From positions 92,912,537 to 92,976,536 of the forward strand of contig OZ024936.1 in NCBI GenBank assembly GCA_964017235.1: DNA of 64,000 nucleotides, in the 5' to 3' direction. The notes under the pieces were generated by a model. That model made no database searches and was not told where the DNA came from. It worked only from the letters and a program-made list of their open reading frames with translations. Position numbers and translations under genes: made by a program. Within the stretch, counting starts at the first letter, position 1. Every line of letters starts with the position of its first letter. The stretch is from Sabellastarte sp. h YS-2021 (Eukaryota > Annelida > Polychaeta > Sabellida > Sabellidae). Shown here piece by piece: positions 21,059 to 31,925 of this stretch.

Positions 21059-21888
21059 ATAGACAATATATTGTAAAAATGTTGGGCTAGATGTAGATTT
21101 TGGTATGATTTGTGATACACTTTTTCGGAGAGATGTCTGTATGAAACAGTGTCAGTTTTTAAGTCATTCAAAACCTTTCTGAGATCTAACGTCTGGGTTT
21201 CAGCAGTGGCTATGTCTTGTGTATAAGAATTATTCAGTAGGTTTAATGGTAGTAATACTATGTCATTTTGTGTATTATTTAGAGTATCAGCCAAATAACC
21301 TTTTAAATCATTGTGTGGTACAAATGATTGGAGAACCATCAAATTGGTGGGGTATTTGAGGGTGGTGGTTGTTGTTGATGTTTTACAGGCTTCATAAAAT
21401 GGCAAAATGGTAACATTATCATATGAGACAACACATGAGCATTTGTTCTGCATGTCTAGCACACATGAGCTGCAACCTTTTGTTACATTTGTTACACCAT
21501 TACAAGTTAATGTGTATTTGGCCACATTGCTTAATAAATAAGCAGTTCCACTCAATGCGGTGATACTTGGTTTAACTGGTGTGTCTCGTACAGAAAATCT
21601 ACACAAATCAGTGTCTGTGTATTTGTCATTTTTAAAAATGTTGTACTCACATGTCGGATGAGAAAGACTAAAAAGCTCCAGCTGTAGAGTGCAGAGGTTT
21701 GATGTGGTGGTGTGGCATTTTGTGATTAAATCTTTCACTGTAGGGAAAAAGTATAGAGATCTAGCCTTGCTAATGGCCAAATGAGTGTGGATTCCATCTA
21801 TAAATGTCATATGCGGGTGTTGTGCCGTCAAGGGTAATGGATGCTGGCGAATTTCGTAGAGCTCAAATTCATTGTCTTTGCATGCCAC
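21034..21888 (-). pseudogene. Env ectodomain, distal half (Cys-rich, N-glycosylation sites)
   Basis: The frame continues the env ectodomain after a frameshift. Its start resembles the part of F-like envelope proteins after the coiled region: FELYEIRQHPLPL, HMTFIDG, then a YFF stretch. A Cys-rich section follows, with many N-x-S/T sites (NVTKGCSSC, SYDNVT, LNNTQND, LNNSYTQ). It has no membrane span of its own; that is in the next frame. The open reading in this frame extends upstream past 21930, overlapping the end of the previous frame. A single indel therefore probably accounts for the break. Confidence 0.65.
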
Positions 21889-21929
21889 TGGGAGATGAAT
21901 GGAGAGATAGATGTGTTTGCTTCTGCGGG

Positions 21930-23000
21930 TTAGTGTGACGTCAGCTGAGTGATAGACATCAGTGGGTTTTGCAAAGCTAGTGCAAACTGAGGACTGCTAC
22001 TGGAGAGTTTGTCGGTAACTTCCTTGAACAAGTCATGCACGACTTCAAGCGGAAGGAGGGTGGGTGATAACTTGCCTTCAACAAGGTCACTGAGGCCTTC
22101 TTTGTACTGCATCAGATCAGCATCTATTCCAGCAAAATAGCCTGTGATGTCATTAATCGTGGTTATGTAGTGTACATTGAAAGCTACATTGCTTCCGATG
22201 GTTTGCAGTAGGTCATTATACATCAAGTTGAGGCTGTTCCTGTTGTCTTCTATCAGGGCAAGGCTGGACTGAAATCTCTTCTGGAACAGGTTCAAAGCAC
22301 TCATAGTGTGAACTAGTATGTGATGTGTTGCAAGAGCTTGGTCTTGAAATTGCTGATGTAATGTTTTTACTGCACTGCTTACTTTTGCCATGTCTCTGTC
22401 GTCAGCAATTCCAAACCATGACTTTGCAATTCCTCCTAAGTGGATGAATGAGCATTTGGGCCTGTGTGTGATATCCTTAAGAATTGTTTCAATGTAACTT
22501 ATTACCTTAGCATGGGCAATAGTATGTGTTTGAACTAACTTTTTCACATGCTGTTGAAGTAATTGCTTCTGTTTACACACAGCATAACGAATGTATTCTC
22601 TAGAGTTATTTTGCTGATTACATCTCTGTGTAAATGGTCGACCTAGTTCAGTAGTCTCAAAACACCGTTGATCAACAGCTGAAAAGGGGCTTCCTCTGAG
22701 CCTCTGCTGACAGTCGAATACATTGTCAGTGACAATATCAGCTTTTTCTGGTATTTCCAAACGATAGATGTGAAGCCACTTATTGGAAATAAGTTTAAGT
22801 TTCCCCTCTTTATGATAGGTAAGGCCAAAATTTAGCCGATTTATATAAGAACTATCAACAATCCAGCTTGAGAGAGTGATGATCGTGAATAGTATCCAAG
22901 TATGAAAGATAGCCATTTTTATAATGTTTTGATGAATAGTAATGAAATGTTCAAACCATTTATAAGTTCCTTTTAATTGTGGTAGTGGCAATGGCCACAA
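21930..23000 (-). pseudogene. Env (F-like fusion glycoprotein), proximal half
   Basis: Membrane fusion glycoprotein of the type shared by Gypsy-group retroelements and baculovirus F proteins. The likely start is the Met at 22916, which opens a signal-peptide-like stretch (AIFHTWILFTIITLSSWIV). NFGLTYHKEGKLKLISNKWL then matches the usual start of the mature protein. Paired Cys residues follow. The diagnostic fusion-peptide region is FIHLGGIAKSWFGIADDRD, with a long heptad-like helix after it. The furin-type RxxR site expected just before that region is not seen; the text there is HRPKC. The frame ends at 21930 and the gene continues in another frame. The call is made from motif order. Confidence 0.65.
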
Positions 23001-24180
23001 ACAGTTATAGGTTCCCTTAAGTCAGCTTTGAACAACTCAGCTTCAATGGAACTTGTCAGTTGAGAAAACTTTCTGATAGTGGTGCATCATGTTGGGTGCA
23101 GCCACTATTGATTGGTGCCATGACATGCGCACCAATAGTTTGGGCACCTGTATCATTGGCCTGGGTCTGCAACTAGGTTTTTGTCAGGGATTTTTGGTGT
23201 TGTTTTTATTATTTTGCACTTTTAGAGTTGTTCATAATTTGATTAGCATTAAGGGATATCACTTGTTTGACCATTGCAGATAATGAAATGGTGCTGACCG
23301 ATATAATGTTATAATGATGGTGAACTTGAATGTCCATAGTCTACTCAAGGTTAACTTGCTATAAACTTTGTTTTTAGACTCATTTGACCATGCGCATGGG
23401 TTTTGTTAAGTTTAACTATACACTTTGATCACTTTATTATATGATGTTGAAATTGCATATGCTTTATTTTATTTCCCTTGTTTTAACATTTCTGTTATTA
23501 GTTTAGTCTGTTAGATGTTACTCAAGAGTCCAAGATCTTATTAATAGCAAACCTGTTTTCTGAGTAGCTGTTCTGGACTAAGTGAATGGTTTTGTGATAT
23601 GTTTTTATGCTGAGGTCTATGCTGTCTAGCTACAGCTAGCTTGATGCTATGAGCAGTAAAGTGCATGGACATTTTTGGATGTCCCAGATTTTGGGTAGTC
23701 CAACAACTATGTTTACTACCTTCTGGTATCTGGGTTGGAGATGTGAGTGCCAGGAGCTCTGATGCACTTTGAGGGATTTTTGGATCTCCTAGACATGGAA
23801 AAACCTGAGGATTAATGTTCAGTTCTCAGTTTTATGTGTCTTTGGGAAGTAAGTGCCAGGGGCAGGGATATTTATTATGGGTGTTCCAAATTAATGAAAT
23901 TGTATGCAGGTGTGTTAATGTCAGGCTTCATGTAGCTAAGCCTGATGTATGATTATTACCCTGGTGTTTTAGTAACATATGAAGGTTTTTGGATGACAAA
24001 ACTTTGAATGTTAGTTCTTGAAGAACCTCTGAGTAATGGCATAAGGCTGTTTTCTTGTACACTAAACATTATGCTATCGATAATTGCATCCTGCTTCTTG
24101 GATAAGATATTTTGTTTTACAAATGCTATCAGAAATGTATGATATAAGTGAGCAGTGGGTTATCAGTAATATAACAGGAT
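23001..24180. other. Spacer between env and the upstream minus-strand ORF
   Basis: About 1.2 kb with no convincing reading frame on either strand; the 64-codon plus-strand frame at 23089 has no motif. If env is expressed from a spliced RNA, an acceptor could lie here, but I cannot single one out. Confidence 0.4.
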
Positions 24181-24828
24181 TTATTGATTTGTTTTCGTGA
24201 CTATCCTAGAAAAACTGGTGACCCAGGGAAGTTTTTGAATTTCCTGGCATTTAGAACTGTACCAAGGTTCTAGGTCCTTTAAATGAAGCCAAGTCTCTTG
24301 CTTGATTTCTGGTTTGGAAAACAGAATGTGCAAATCTTTTCCAAAGTACTTCTTAGCAATCATTTCACCATACTTTGTCAATATTTGCTTTCTGCTATCA
24401 GCAATTTCTGTGTCATTTACTTTAGATTGACTCTTGCCATTGTCAAATTTTCCTGACTCATTTGATAGACTTTTTCTTGTCTCATTGGGGAGTGTTCTTG
24501 TGTGTTTGGGGTGATTTTCGTCCTTATTTTGAACTTTTGGTGTGTTATCAGTTTTACTTTGTGCATTGATTGTTTGTGTGTTTGTCTGATTTCCCTGACC
24601 CAGTTTTTGAACACACTCACTACTTTGAAATAAGTGCCTTTCATTTGAATCTATGTCTGTTATTCCCATTGGTTCTGGCTGTTCTGGGATATTCCTGAAA
24701 TGATATGGTTTTTCGTGCCCACATGTGGGTGTGGGCGAGGTCAGTTCTGGGCAAGTTGGTGTTACCTTAAACTTTTGTGTTACTGGTAAATTGATTTTTC
24801 TATACTGATTGTCGATTATATATGTGGC
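24181..24828 (-). CDS. Unrecognised hydrophilic ORF between pol and env
   Basis: The frame is open on the minus strand from 24828 (a TAG lies at 24829-24831) to its stop at 24181, with the first ATG at 24669. The part before the ATG also looks coding (NLPVTQKFKVTPTCPELTS, HEKPYHFRNIPEQPEP). The central part is Asn/Thr/Lys-rich and probably disordered. The C-terminus is more structured (KKYFGKDLHILFSKPE, ETWLHLKDLEPWYSS). I do not recognise it. It lies at the left edge of DIRS copy 2, whose insertion may have cut its 5' part; the rest would then be just right of 30250. It may be a further gene of the Gypsy-type element or an exon of it. Confidence 0.4.
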   Translation of the reverse strand, partial: ATYIIDNQYRKINLPVTQKFKVTPTCPELTSPTPTCGHEKPYHFRNIPEQPEPMGITDIDSNERHLFQSSECVQKLGQGNQTNTQTINAQSKTDNTPKVQNKDENHPKHTRTLPNETRKSLSNESGKFDNGKSQSKVNDTEIADSRKQILTKYGEMIAKKYFGKDLHILFSKPEIKQETWLHLKDLEPWYSSKCQEIQKLPWVTSFSRIVTKTNQ

Positions 24829-25014
24829 CTACTGTTATTGGCCACTCATTGGTCAGTGGTTACAAACATCCCTTCATTCTGCCATTTTGAAGTTGGAGGC
24901 ACATGGGAACACATCTATAAAATTTTCATTTCAAAAGGAATTGCACAAGCACACAATTTTAAGTGGTTTATTTTATTATTTTATTTTATTTTAGTCTTGT
25001 GTTATACATGTACA

Positions 25015-26285
25015 ATGGCAGAAGCTGACAGAAAACACTATAACTTGCGTTCTGGTTCGGATTCAGTAAAGCTCCCTACCTATTTACAATTGTCAGATTC
25101 GGAATTTCTTGCTAGTATTGTTGATAATGATCAAGATTCTGATTCGGGCGAATCTTGTGGCTCAGCATTAAATTGCAGTGCTGTCATTGAAAACTCCGAC
25201 AATGAGGAAGTAAACAAACACAATACACCAAGTACTTCGAGTATTTCACACAGTACTTCTCAGGTGCAGTCTTCCTTGTCGGATGTTGCTGTTCAGCAGG
25301 CGATTAATGTCAAAATATTATCACAACTTTCAGCCATCAGTGACAGATTAAATGCTTTGGAAAAAACTAATGTAAAGAAAGATTCGGATCCGAAAAAAAT
25401 TAAAGGAGCTTCCAAAAAGAAAACCAGTTCACATGTTACCCCTGTCACAGTGCCCCCAACCGGATTGCAACATTTTACAGTGCAACCAACCGGATTGCAA
25501 AATCCCACAGTGCCACCAACCGGATTGCAACATTTTACAGTGCAACCAACTGGATTGCAAAATCCCACAGTGCCACCAACCGGATTGCCAAATTTGTCAT
25601 CTCTAAGACAGGATGCGTACATTCAAAGCCAAGTGGATCAACGACTCCGGGATCTGGCTAATACTGCCACTTCAGGTACAAAAATCAAATCTTTAAGGGG
25701 GGTCCAGTTGAAGTAGTCGTACCGAATCGGGTCAAATGGCCACAAGAGTTTGTGTTATCCGGATCCAAGAAAGAACGCATTCAGTATGACCAGCTTTCCA
25801 TTGTACAATGGGTGGCTGGATTCTGCCGGATCTTAAGAGAAGAAACTAACAGTCAAACTAAAGAACACATGCTAGATTATTTAATTTCATTGATGGAAGA
25901 CGCAAACGACTTCTCTTGGGATGTGGCACGGGCCAGCCATGCAGTCCTGCTTTGCAGGATGGAGCAGGGAGAGGTTACAGGCTATAACAAAACTGATAAG
26001 TTAGACAGGATCCGTAGGGCAAACGCACAAAGACACTTGCCTACTCCGTCAAATGACTCTTACAATTTTTCGAAGAAGTCAAAAGTCAACAAAACCCTCA
26101 CTTGCTCTTATTTTAATCAGGGCACATGTATGCATCAGAAGTCACATGACAACAAAGGTGTCACGTATAGACACATTTGTAGTTATTGTTTTCAACAGAC
26201 GGGGGGCAGACAGCTGTCCCTACCCACAAAGTTTGGTCCCGGACTGTTTACAATGGGGTTTTTTCAATGTGTCGGTCAGAATTGA
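25015..26285 (+). pseudogene. Gag-like protein, DIRS copy 2 (one homopolymer frameshift)
   Basis: I choose the ATG at 25015 (MAEADRKHYNLRSGS), since the upstream in-frame codons look like leader. The N-terminal half is acidic and Ser-rich and has a short coiled segment (LSAISDRLNALEKTNVK). A run of 10-residue repeats PTGLQ(N/H) follows. The frame ends at 25716. The conserved Gag body resumes in 25752-26285 (QLSIVQWVAGFCRILREE, DANDFSWDVARASHAV). The break is at a run of six G (25695-25700), explained by one lost or gained base. The Cys/His cluster is CSYFNQGTC, then H, then YRHICSYC. The last ~100 bases overlap ORF2 in another frame, as usual in this group. Confidence 0.75.
25447..25589 (+). 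repeat. In-frame 30-bp tandem repeat in Gag, about five units
   Basis: Units read like acagtgccaccaaccggatt and encode T-V-(P/Q)-P-T-G-L-Q-(H/N)-(F/P). Two unit types alternate as a 60-bp higher-order repeat (HFTVQPTGLQ / NPTVPPTGLQ). Confidence 0.85.
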
Positions 26286-28764
26286 AGGCTGACAAAAGTA
26301 CAGCACTCAAATGGTTGGCATACGACAAAGCGTTTAAACCAATTGACAATGACAAAACGTATGCACAGGCGTTGACACAAACAAAGTCTAATAAATGTTA
26401 CGATGTTCAACCCCTGCGCGCCGCTATCGCCAAACCAAACAAACAATTTTTACCAACAGCTAAGGTACATCGCAAGTATCAAAGCAAATTGTACCATAAT
26501 AAAGCAAGTTTGGCAAATAATGGGCGAGGCCCTGGTACAAACATTCGTTCCGGCGACTTGCAAACAAATAAGGTCATATTTCGCGAGAACAAGGTCGGTG
26601 TCACTGTGGCAGGGGCTAGCCCTTGCAGGGCTCCAGTGTTACTTAAACACACATTTTATCCCTTGCAAGCGTTCTTATCAGATGACTATAATGATGAATC
26701 AAGTCAAGATTCTTTTCAAATTACAGAACGTGCCCAAGGTCATAGAAAACATACTTACAGCATTGAGAATGCTGTTAATGTCAGCAAAACACAGCCTAAA
26801 TTTACGCCCCTTGTGGCGACACAGGAAAATAATCCTTTGGCGGGAAAAAAAAACAAAATCGGGAGTTTTGACAGGGGAAATAGTGTAGGTGGTGTTGTCG
26901 AGAATCACTCGAAGAGTGCAAACGTCTGCCAGACTGTACCTGCAGGGATATGTTCCATACACAAGACAATTGATCAAACAGTATTAGACAGAAACTTGAA
27001 ACCTCAGTATACAGGCCCCATTACGGAGTCTTGTTATGAAAATGAAAATGATAAAGTAGTTCACACAGACAGGAAGTCAGACTTCAGTCAGAACTTCCAC
27101 ACGTTTGGCTTCGTACCCAAAGCACCTTTACAACTCTATACTGGGGAGGTAGTTCATTGGCAGAACATTCCAAGTATTATAGAAGCTCACTATTTAGTCA
27201 AATCTTCAAAAATGCCCAATTATATGAAATGTCGTATTCCTGTACAGTCAGGCCTCAATATTAGAACATGGAGGTCACGCTTGTCCAATTATTGGGATCA
27301 GCAGTTATGCGACTTGTTAGAGTTTGGGTTTCCTCTCGACTTTGATAGGAATTGTCACTTAATCTCAGCAGAGTCCAATCACGCTTCGGCCGTACAGAAT
27401 TCGCAACATATTAGCCAATTTATTCAAGAAGAGCTTGACCATAATGCTATGCTTGGTCCTTTTGATTCTAAGCTAATAGACATGCACATTTCCCCCCTTT
27501 TAGTTAGGGATAAACAGAATTCCAGTAGTAAAAGGACCATCATGGATCTAAGTTGGCCTAAAGGCGCCTCTGTCAATGACGGAGTTATGAAAAACATATA
27601 CTTGGGCACAAAATATGATCTTTCTTATCCCTCAGTGGATACCATAACGGATTCTTTGCGAAAATTAGGCACATCTGCTCAGATGTATAAAATCGACATC
27701 AGTCGAGCTTTTCGCCAGATTAAAATAGATCCTGTTGATATAGATCTTCTGGGCTTACAGTTTCAAGACCAGTACTTTCTCGACCAATCGGTGGCCTTTG
27801 GATTCAGGCACGGGTCTTTAATTGGTTTCCGCACTTGTTTAACTATATTGACGATTTAATCTATACTGGATTGCCCTCTGATATACATTCTTCCTTTCAA
27901 TTCTTAAAGGATTTATTGTTAGAATTAGGTCTGGATATTAGCGTTAAAAAATTGGTTCCTCCATCCACCTCGGTAGTGTGCCTTGGTATCCTAGTAGATT
28001 CCCTTACTAGGACTGTTGCAATACCTATAGACAAGCTGTCCGAAATTAGACAACTATGCCTAGATTGGACCTTAAAGACGTATTGTAGCAAACAAAAGCT
28101 TCAGTCCCTTCTTGGTTCGTTACTTTATGTAACCAGGTGTGTCAAGTACTCACGGTTTTTCTTGAACAGAATGCTCCAATTGCTTAGAGATAACGTTCAT
28201 AACAATAAAATCCTTATCACTTCTAATTTTCGTAAGGACTTAGCTTGGTTCAACCAATTCTTGTCTCACTATAATGGAGTTACGTACTATGACAACAAGT
28301 ATTGCCATGAAGAAGTTCATTTAGACGCTTGCCTTTCAGGTCTAGGGGCCAGCTTTCAATCTATGGTGTATGCTCTTCCCATACCCAAGAATTATAATAA
28401 TTATAATATTGTCCATTTAGAGCTTCTCAATATAGTTGTTGCACTCAAAGTATGGGCTGCATATTGGACCAATAAGAAAATAAAAATTCATTGCGACAAC
28501 ATGGCTGTAGTCGAGGTACTCCAAAAAGGTAGGGCCAGGGACGCCACTCTTGCCCTCCTTGCCAGAAACGTGTGGCTAATTTGTGCATTGTTCAATATAC
28601 AAATACTTGCGTGTCATATTCCAGGAAAAGACAACATATTAGCCGATCTCCTGTCCAGATGGCAGTTTTCAGAGGCCAATTATGAACAATTGCTGCATAT
28701 AATACCTAGCCCTAATTGGGTCCCAACTCACTTGGACCTTACCCTGTTAAATTATCAGATCTAA
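26186..28764 (+). pseudogene. RT-RNase H polyprotein, DIRS copy 2 (small deletion between motifs B and C)
   Basis: The first frame (26186-27859) has a long variable N-terminus. It then holds IQEELDHNAMLGPF, KRTIMDLSWPKGASVND, motif A KIDISRAFRQIKIDP and the start of motif B (SVAFGFRHGSLI). Compared with copy 1 about 15-20 residues are missing here and the frame is lost. The second frame (27835-28764) starts FNYIDDLIYTG (motif C), then VCLGILVD, RNase H with HLDACLSGLGASF, LELLNIVVALKVW, IHCDNMAVVEVL and ILACHIPGKDNILADLLSRW. One deletion is thus the only visible lesion. No methyltransferase domain follows RNase H. The YR frame starts about 20 bp further. Confidence 0.85.
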
Positions 28765-28768
28765 AATG

Positions 28769-28787
28769 TGTTCTTTCTGTTTTTCAG
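28769..28787 (+). other. 3' splice-acceptor-like site before YR, DIRS copy 2
   Basis: The sequence gttctttctgtttttcag is a near-perfect pyrimidine tract plus CAG, directly followed by the conserved YR frame (LSGEAAQLATF). It is the strongest of the four such sites. Confidence 0.55.
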
Positions 28788-29764
28788 AACTTTCGGGCGA
28801 AGCAGCCCAGCTGGCCACCTTCGCCGCTGATAGGTTGTTATCAGGCTTCTGTCCTTCCACTCTGAGACAGTACCAGAGGATGTGGAATGACTTTCTGGCT
28901 TTTCAGGTGGCAGCTGGGCTGCTGCCTTCTCAGGTAACTGTGCAATTGTTACTTTCTTTTCTGGAATGTCTACACCAAAATAACATGAGTCAAACTCAAA
29001 TTGCAAATTATCTTACTGCCATTCGGGCGTTACACATTGTTTATGGCTTGGATACAAATGCCTTCAGAGATGAGCGTTTGTTGTTGTTTTTGAAATCACT
29101 TAAGCTGCAGGCTCCTTTTAAGCCCAAGCTGGTGCTTTCCTTGGACATAGAGCTCCTGAGGAAGATTGTGGACCAATGTGACCTTCTCCAGTTCCCAATT
29201 GTTTTCAAGCCATTATACTTAGTCGCCTTCTTCTCCTTTATGAGGCTATCTAATTTGTTGCCACATTCTGTGGCTACATGTGATTATACTAAACAGTTGG
29301 CAAAGGGGGACGTAATCTTTGGTCACCATGGGGCAGTCCTTGTGATCACCTGGTCTAAAACAATGCAAAATAGGAAAGATTTTGCCACCATTCCCTTGCC
29401 TGACCTTTGTGGGAGTCCCCTTTGTCCAGTTGCTGCCCTTAGAACCCTCTTCCAGGTTTTTCCTGGTGACTCCAACTCTCCGGTGTTTGTAATACCAAGG
29501 AAAAGTGGTTTAGTACCATTAACTGATTCAGTTGCCCGTAAGCATCTTAAAGATATTTCTAGGGCCCTGGGTCTCCAAAAAAGCCTAACTTTCCATGATT
29601 TCAGAAGAGCTGGGGCTTCTTGGGCATTTCAACATGGGGTTCCACTCGAGCATATCATGAAACATGGGACTTGGAAGTCCGACTCAGTCTGGACTTATCT
29701 TTCCTCCTCGGTATCTGCCACTAACCCTGTATCGCTTGCCTTCCAACGTGAACTACTTCCCTAG
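28788..29764 (+). CDS. Tyrosine recombinase, DIRS copy 2, apparently intact
   Basis: Phage-integrase-type recombinase of about 325 residues, in a frame open from 28766. The N-terminal SAM-like domain is CPSTLRQYQRMWNDFLAF. The catalytic domain has Arg in FFSFMRLSNLLPHSVA, a Lys-bearing strand VLVITWSKTMQ, the HxxR box FHDFRRAGASWAF and the final HGTWKSDSVWTYL with His, Trp and the nucleophile Tyr. I see no stop or shift. It would integrate the circular cDNA by strand exchange. There is an ATG at 28766, but the acceptor at 28787 suggests the coding exon starts there. The enzyme could in principle still act on other copies. Confidence 0.85.
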
Positions 29765-30326
29765 ACCTACTGGGGTTTGGGTGCTTTTTCTTGCCAGATT
29801 TGTATACACACTGAATTAAAGAACGGTCATATGCATGGCCATACTACATTTTAACTACCATCTTACACCTGATTTCAGTGTGTGGCAATATATTAGAATA
29901 CACTGACTATTTGCTGGCCAACTTACCTCCCTTACTTTCGGTCGTCGGGTGGGAATTTTGACCTAAACTTGACCTTGCAGGTCGTTTACCTTTGACCTCC
30001 TAAGGTTGAATTCACTTCTGGCCTGGTATGGCCGTTTGTGGGATAGGCAGCTAGATTGGGCAGAGTTGGATTGATATGAACAATGAACTTTAAAAGTATT
30101 TATATTGCTGGCCAATCTGTCTGCCTTTCCTGTACATTGTCTGATTTAGTTCACCTGGCTTTGACCTTCAGGTCAAACTGTCATTGCGTTTGACTTTGGT
30201 TCTTGGTTCGGTTTGGCAGGTTGCTTGGCCAGCCTAGGTCACACATAAACATTATGAATTAAAAGACCATTTTATTATGTGCTTTTACAAAAAACAAAGT
30301 AGTTTTACAAAGTGCAAGAATAAATT
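29765..30326. other. 3' non-coding region of DIRS copy 2 and junction with Gypsy pol
   Basis: There are two diverged segments with similar wording (ctatttgctggccaacttacc near 29909 and tatattgctggccaatctgt near 30100, each followed by a gacctt..aggtc block). They may be remnants of its terminal repeats. No coding frame is visible. Confidence 0.4.
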
Positions 30327-30737
30327 TTATATCCCATGTTCCTCTTTCTTTCCACTTGCTGGGAACTGTATCAGATTTTTGTGTAGGAGAGTTTTGAGAG
30401 GTTGGCCAAATGGAGTTTTTGACACTTTGACATGAGAATCATTGTCTTCGATCACATAGAAGGGTCCTGCCCATATTGGTTGAATTGCCCTACTTTTTGT
30501 TCTGTCAAAGTTTTGTATTCTCACATATACTGCTTGTCCCACATGAAATATGAATGGATTTTTGCCTTTGTTTGCCTGTTTTCTCATATTTTCTCTATAC
30601 TTGTCACTATTCTCTCTGATTATAGCCTTTGCCAGTTCTCTATTCTCAAAAATGTGTCTGATAATGTCAGATGTTTGAGCAGCTGGTGGAAGCTCAGATT
30701 GTGTTTTGTATGTCACATCAAATAAATTCGGGATTTC
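30327..30737 (-). pseudogene. Gypsy integrase C-terminal (GPY/F) module
   Basis: The frame follows the integrase core after a TGA stop at the conserved YGR(E) position. It holds the helical KRENMRKQANKGK-like region and HVGQAVYVRIQ. The GPY/F signature follows (IWAGPFYVIEDNDSHVKV), with RPL-like QPLKTLLHKNLI before the stop. The module helps bind DNA and may guide integration. The reading frame is the same as that of 30738-31925, so the break is a single point mutation. Confidence 0.75.
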
Positions 30738-31925
30738 TCATCCATAAATCAGGAAATTTGGACTAAACCCAGTTGCTAAATTTATCATGTTGTTATGGGA
30801 AAACATTATTATGGGCAAGAAATTGTTCCAATCTTTGGGTCTGTCAATGAGCAATTTTTTGAGGTGTGTGGCAACTATTTGTATGGCTTTTTCAGCCATC
30901 CCATTTGTGAATGGTGCATAAGGCAGACTCTTTAAATGTTTTGTCCCCATAAGTTTGTTTAGGGATTGAATTACTTCTGATGTTAAATTTCTTGCGTTGT
31001 CAGAAAAAATTCTTTTGGGAGTGCCGTATCGGAGTATTATTCCATGATATATGCATGATGCAATGGTTTCTGAATCAGTTTTTAGCAAAGGGAAAAGCTC
31101 AATGTACTTTGAAAAGTTTTCAATGCACACCAGGATATATTTGTAGGAATTTCCCTGTTCACCACACTCACATGGGCCTTTAATATCGAAACTCCAGGAT
31201 TCCAGTAAATCTTCTGCAGCTGGATTTGGGGATATGTTTTGTTGATGTTTACTTAGTGTCTCCTTTGTGGCTCCACATGTCTTACAGGATTTAATGTAAT
31301 CAGACACCAACTGTCTTAACTTTGGTATGTAGTATTTGCTCCTGATTGTACTACATGTTTTTGTTATACCAGGATGTCCCAAATCATGTGTTTGTCTAAT
31401 GATTGTCATCTGCAATGCAGAAGGTATGACCAGGGTGTCCATGTGACGTTTGTGATTTTTGGAGTAGTTAACTAATGATGCTCTGTATAATACACCCTCA
31501 TTAGAATGGTAAAATTCACTGAGTATAACAATTTCTCTTGCTTTTTTGTCATCAGTAGGTAGTACACCTTTTGTCATATAGTCTATGATAGGTTTAATGG
31601 CTGGGTCAGATTCTTGTAAGTGTATTAATTCCTCCTTTGGAGTTGAAATGTCTTTAAGCTGACCGCTAACTTTATGAACAATAGCTTTATGGAGTGGTTT
31701 TAAAGTGGAACATACTTGGTCAGTTTGTGTCTGTTGACATTTTTGTGGACTGCAATTTGCTTCAGTTTGTGACTGTTTAGACATAAATTCATGGTGGAAG
31801 GTTTGAGAAAAACATTGCTTTCTGAAAATTTCATCAAGTCTTTCTGCTGATATAGATGTTAAAGGTACAGGTTCAATTCGACTCAATGCATCAGCAACTG
31901 TATTTGTAGGGCCTGGTTTGTACAC
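30738..31925 (-). pseudogene. Gypsy RNase H end and integrase
   Basis: The frame starts with the end of RNase H (YKPGPTNTVADALSRIEPVP). The integrase follows: an HHCC zinc module (THDLGHPGITKT .. SCKTC), then the core with catalytic Asp in SWSFDIKGPC, the second in FSDNARNLTSEV, and Glu in NGMAEKAIQIV, a DD(35)E-like spacing. The core and C-terminal module were one protein before the TGA at about 30736. Both flanking stops (near 31927 and 30736) sit where CGA (Arg) is expected. All catalytic residues are still present. Confidence 0.85.

Larger units (their letters stand above)
24830..30250 (+). mobile_element. DIRS/Ngaro-type tyrosine-recombinase retrotransposon, copy 2 (ends approximate)
   Basis: Gag, RT/RNase H and YR lie in the same order as in copy 1, with clearly related proteins, but the terminal sequences differ. 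I could not locate its split or inverted terminal repeats, so both ends are estimates. The left is set by the limit of the minus-strand ORF at 24828 and the right by the start of Gypsy pol sequence. It lies in opposite orientation between Gypsy pol (ending 30327) and the env block, and probably inserted into that element. Damage is light: one homopolymer frameshift in Gag and one small deletion in RT. This is the youngest-looking copy. Confidence 0.65.

Noticed and set aside
23089..23283. 64-codon plus-strand frame upstream of env
   Set aside because: Hydrophobic but without any family feature and on the opposite strand from the env block; probably chance.
25447..25589. CRISPR-like array
   Set aside because: The regular 30-bp units have no unique spacers, lie in a coding frame and the genome is eukaryotic.
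25293..25622. Cys-rich minus-strand frame with CNPVG repeats
   Set aside because: It is the antisense reading of the 30-bp PTGLQ repeats of Gag, not an independent Cys-rich protein.
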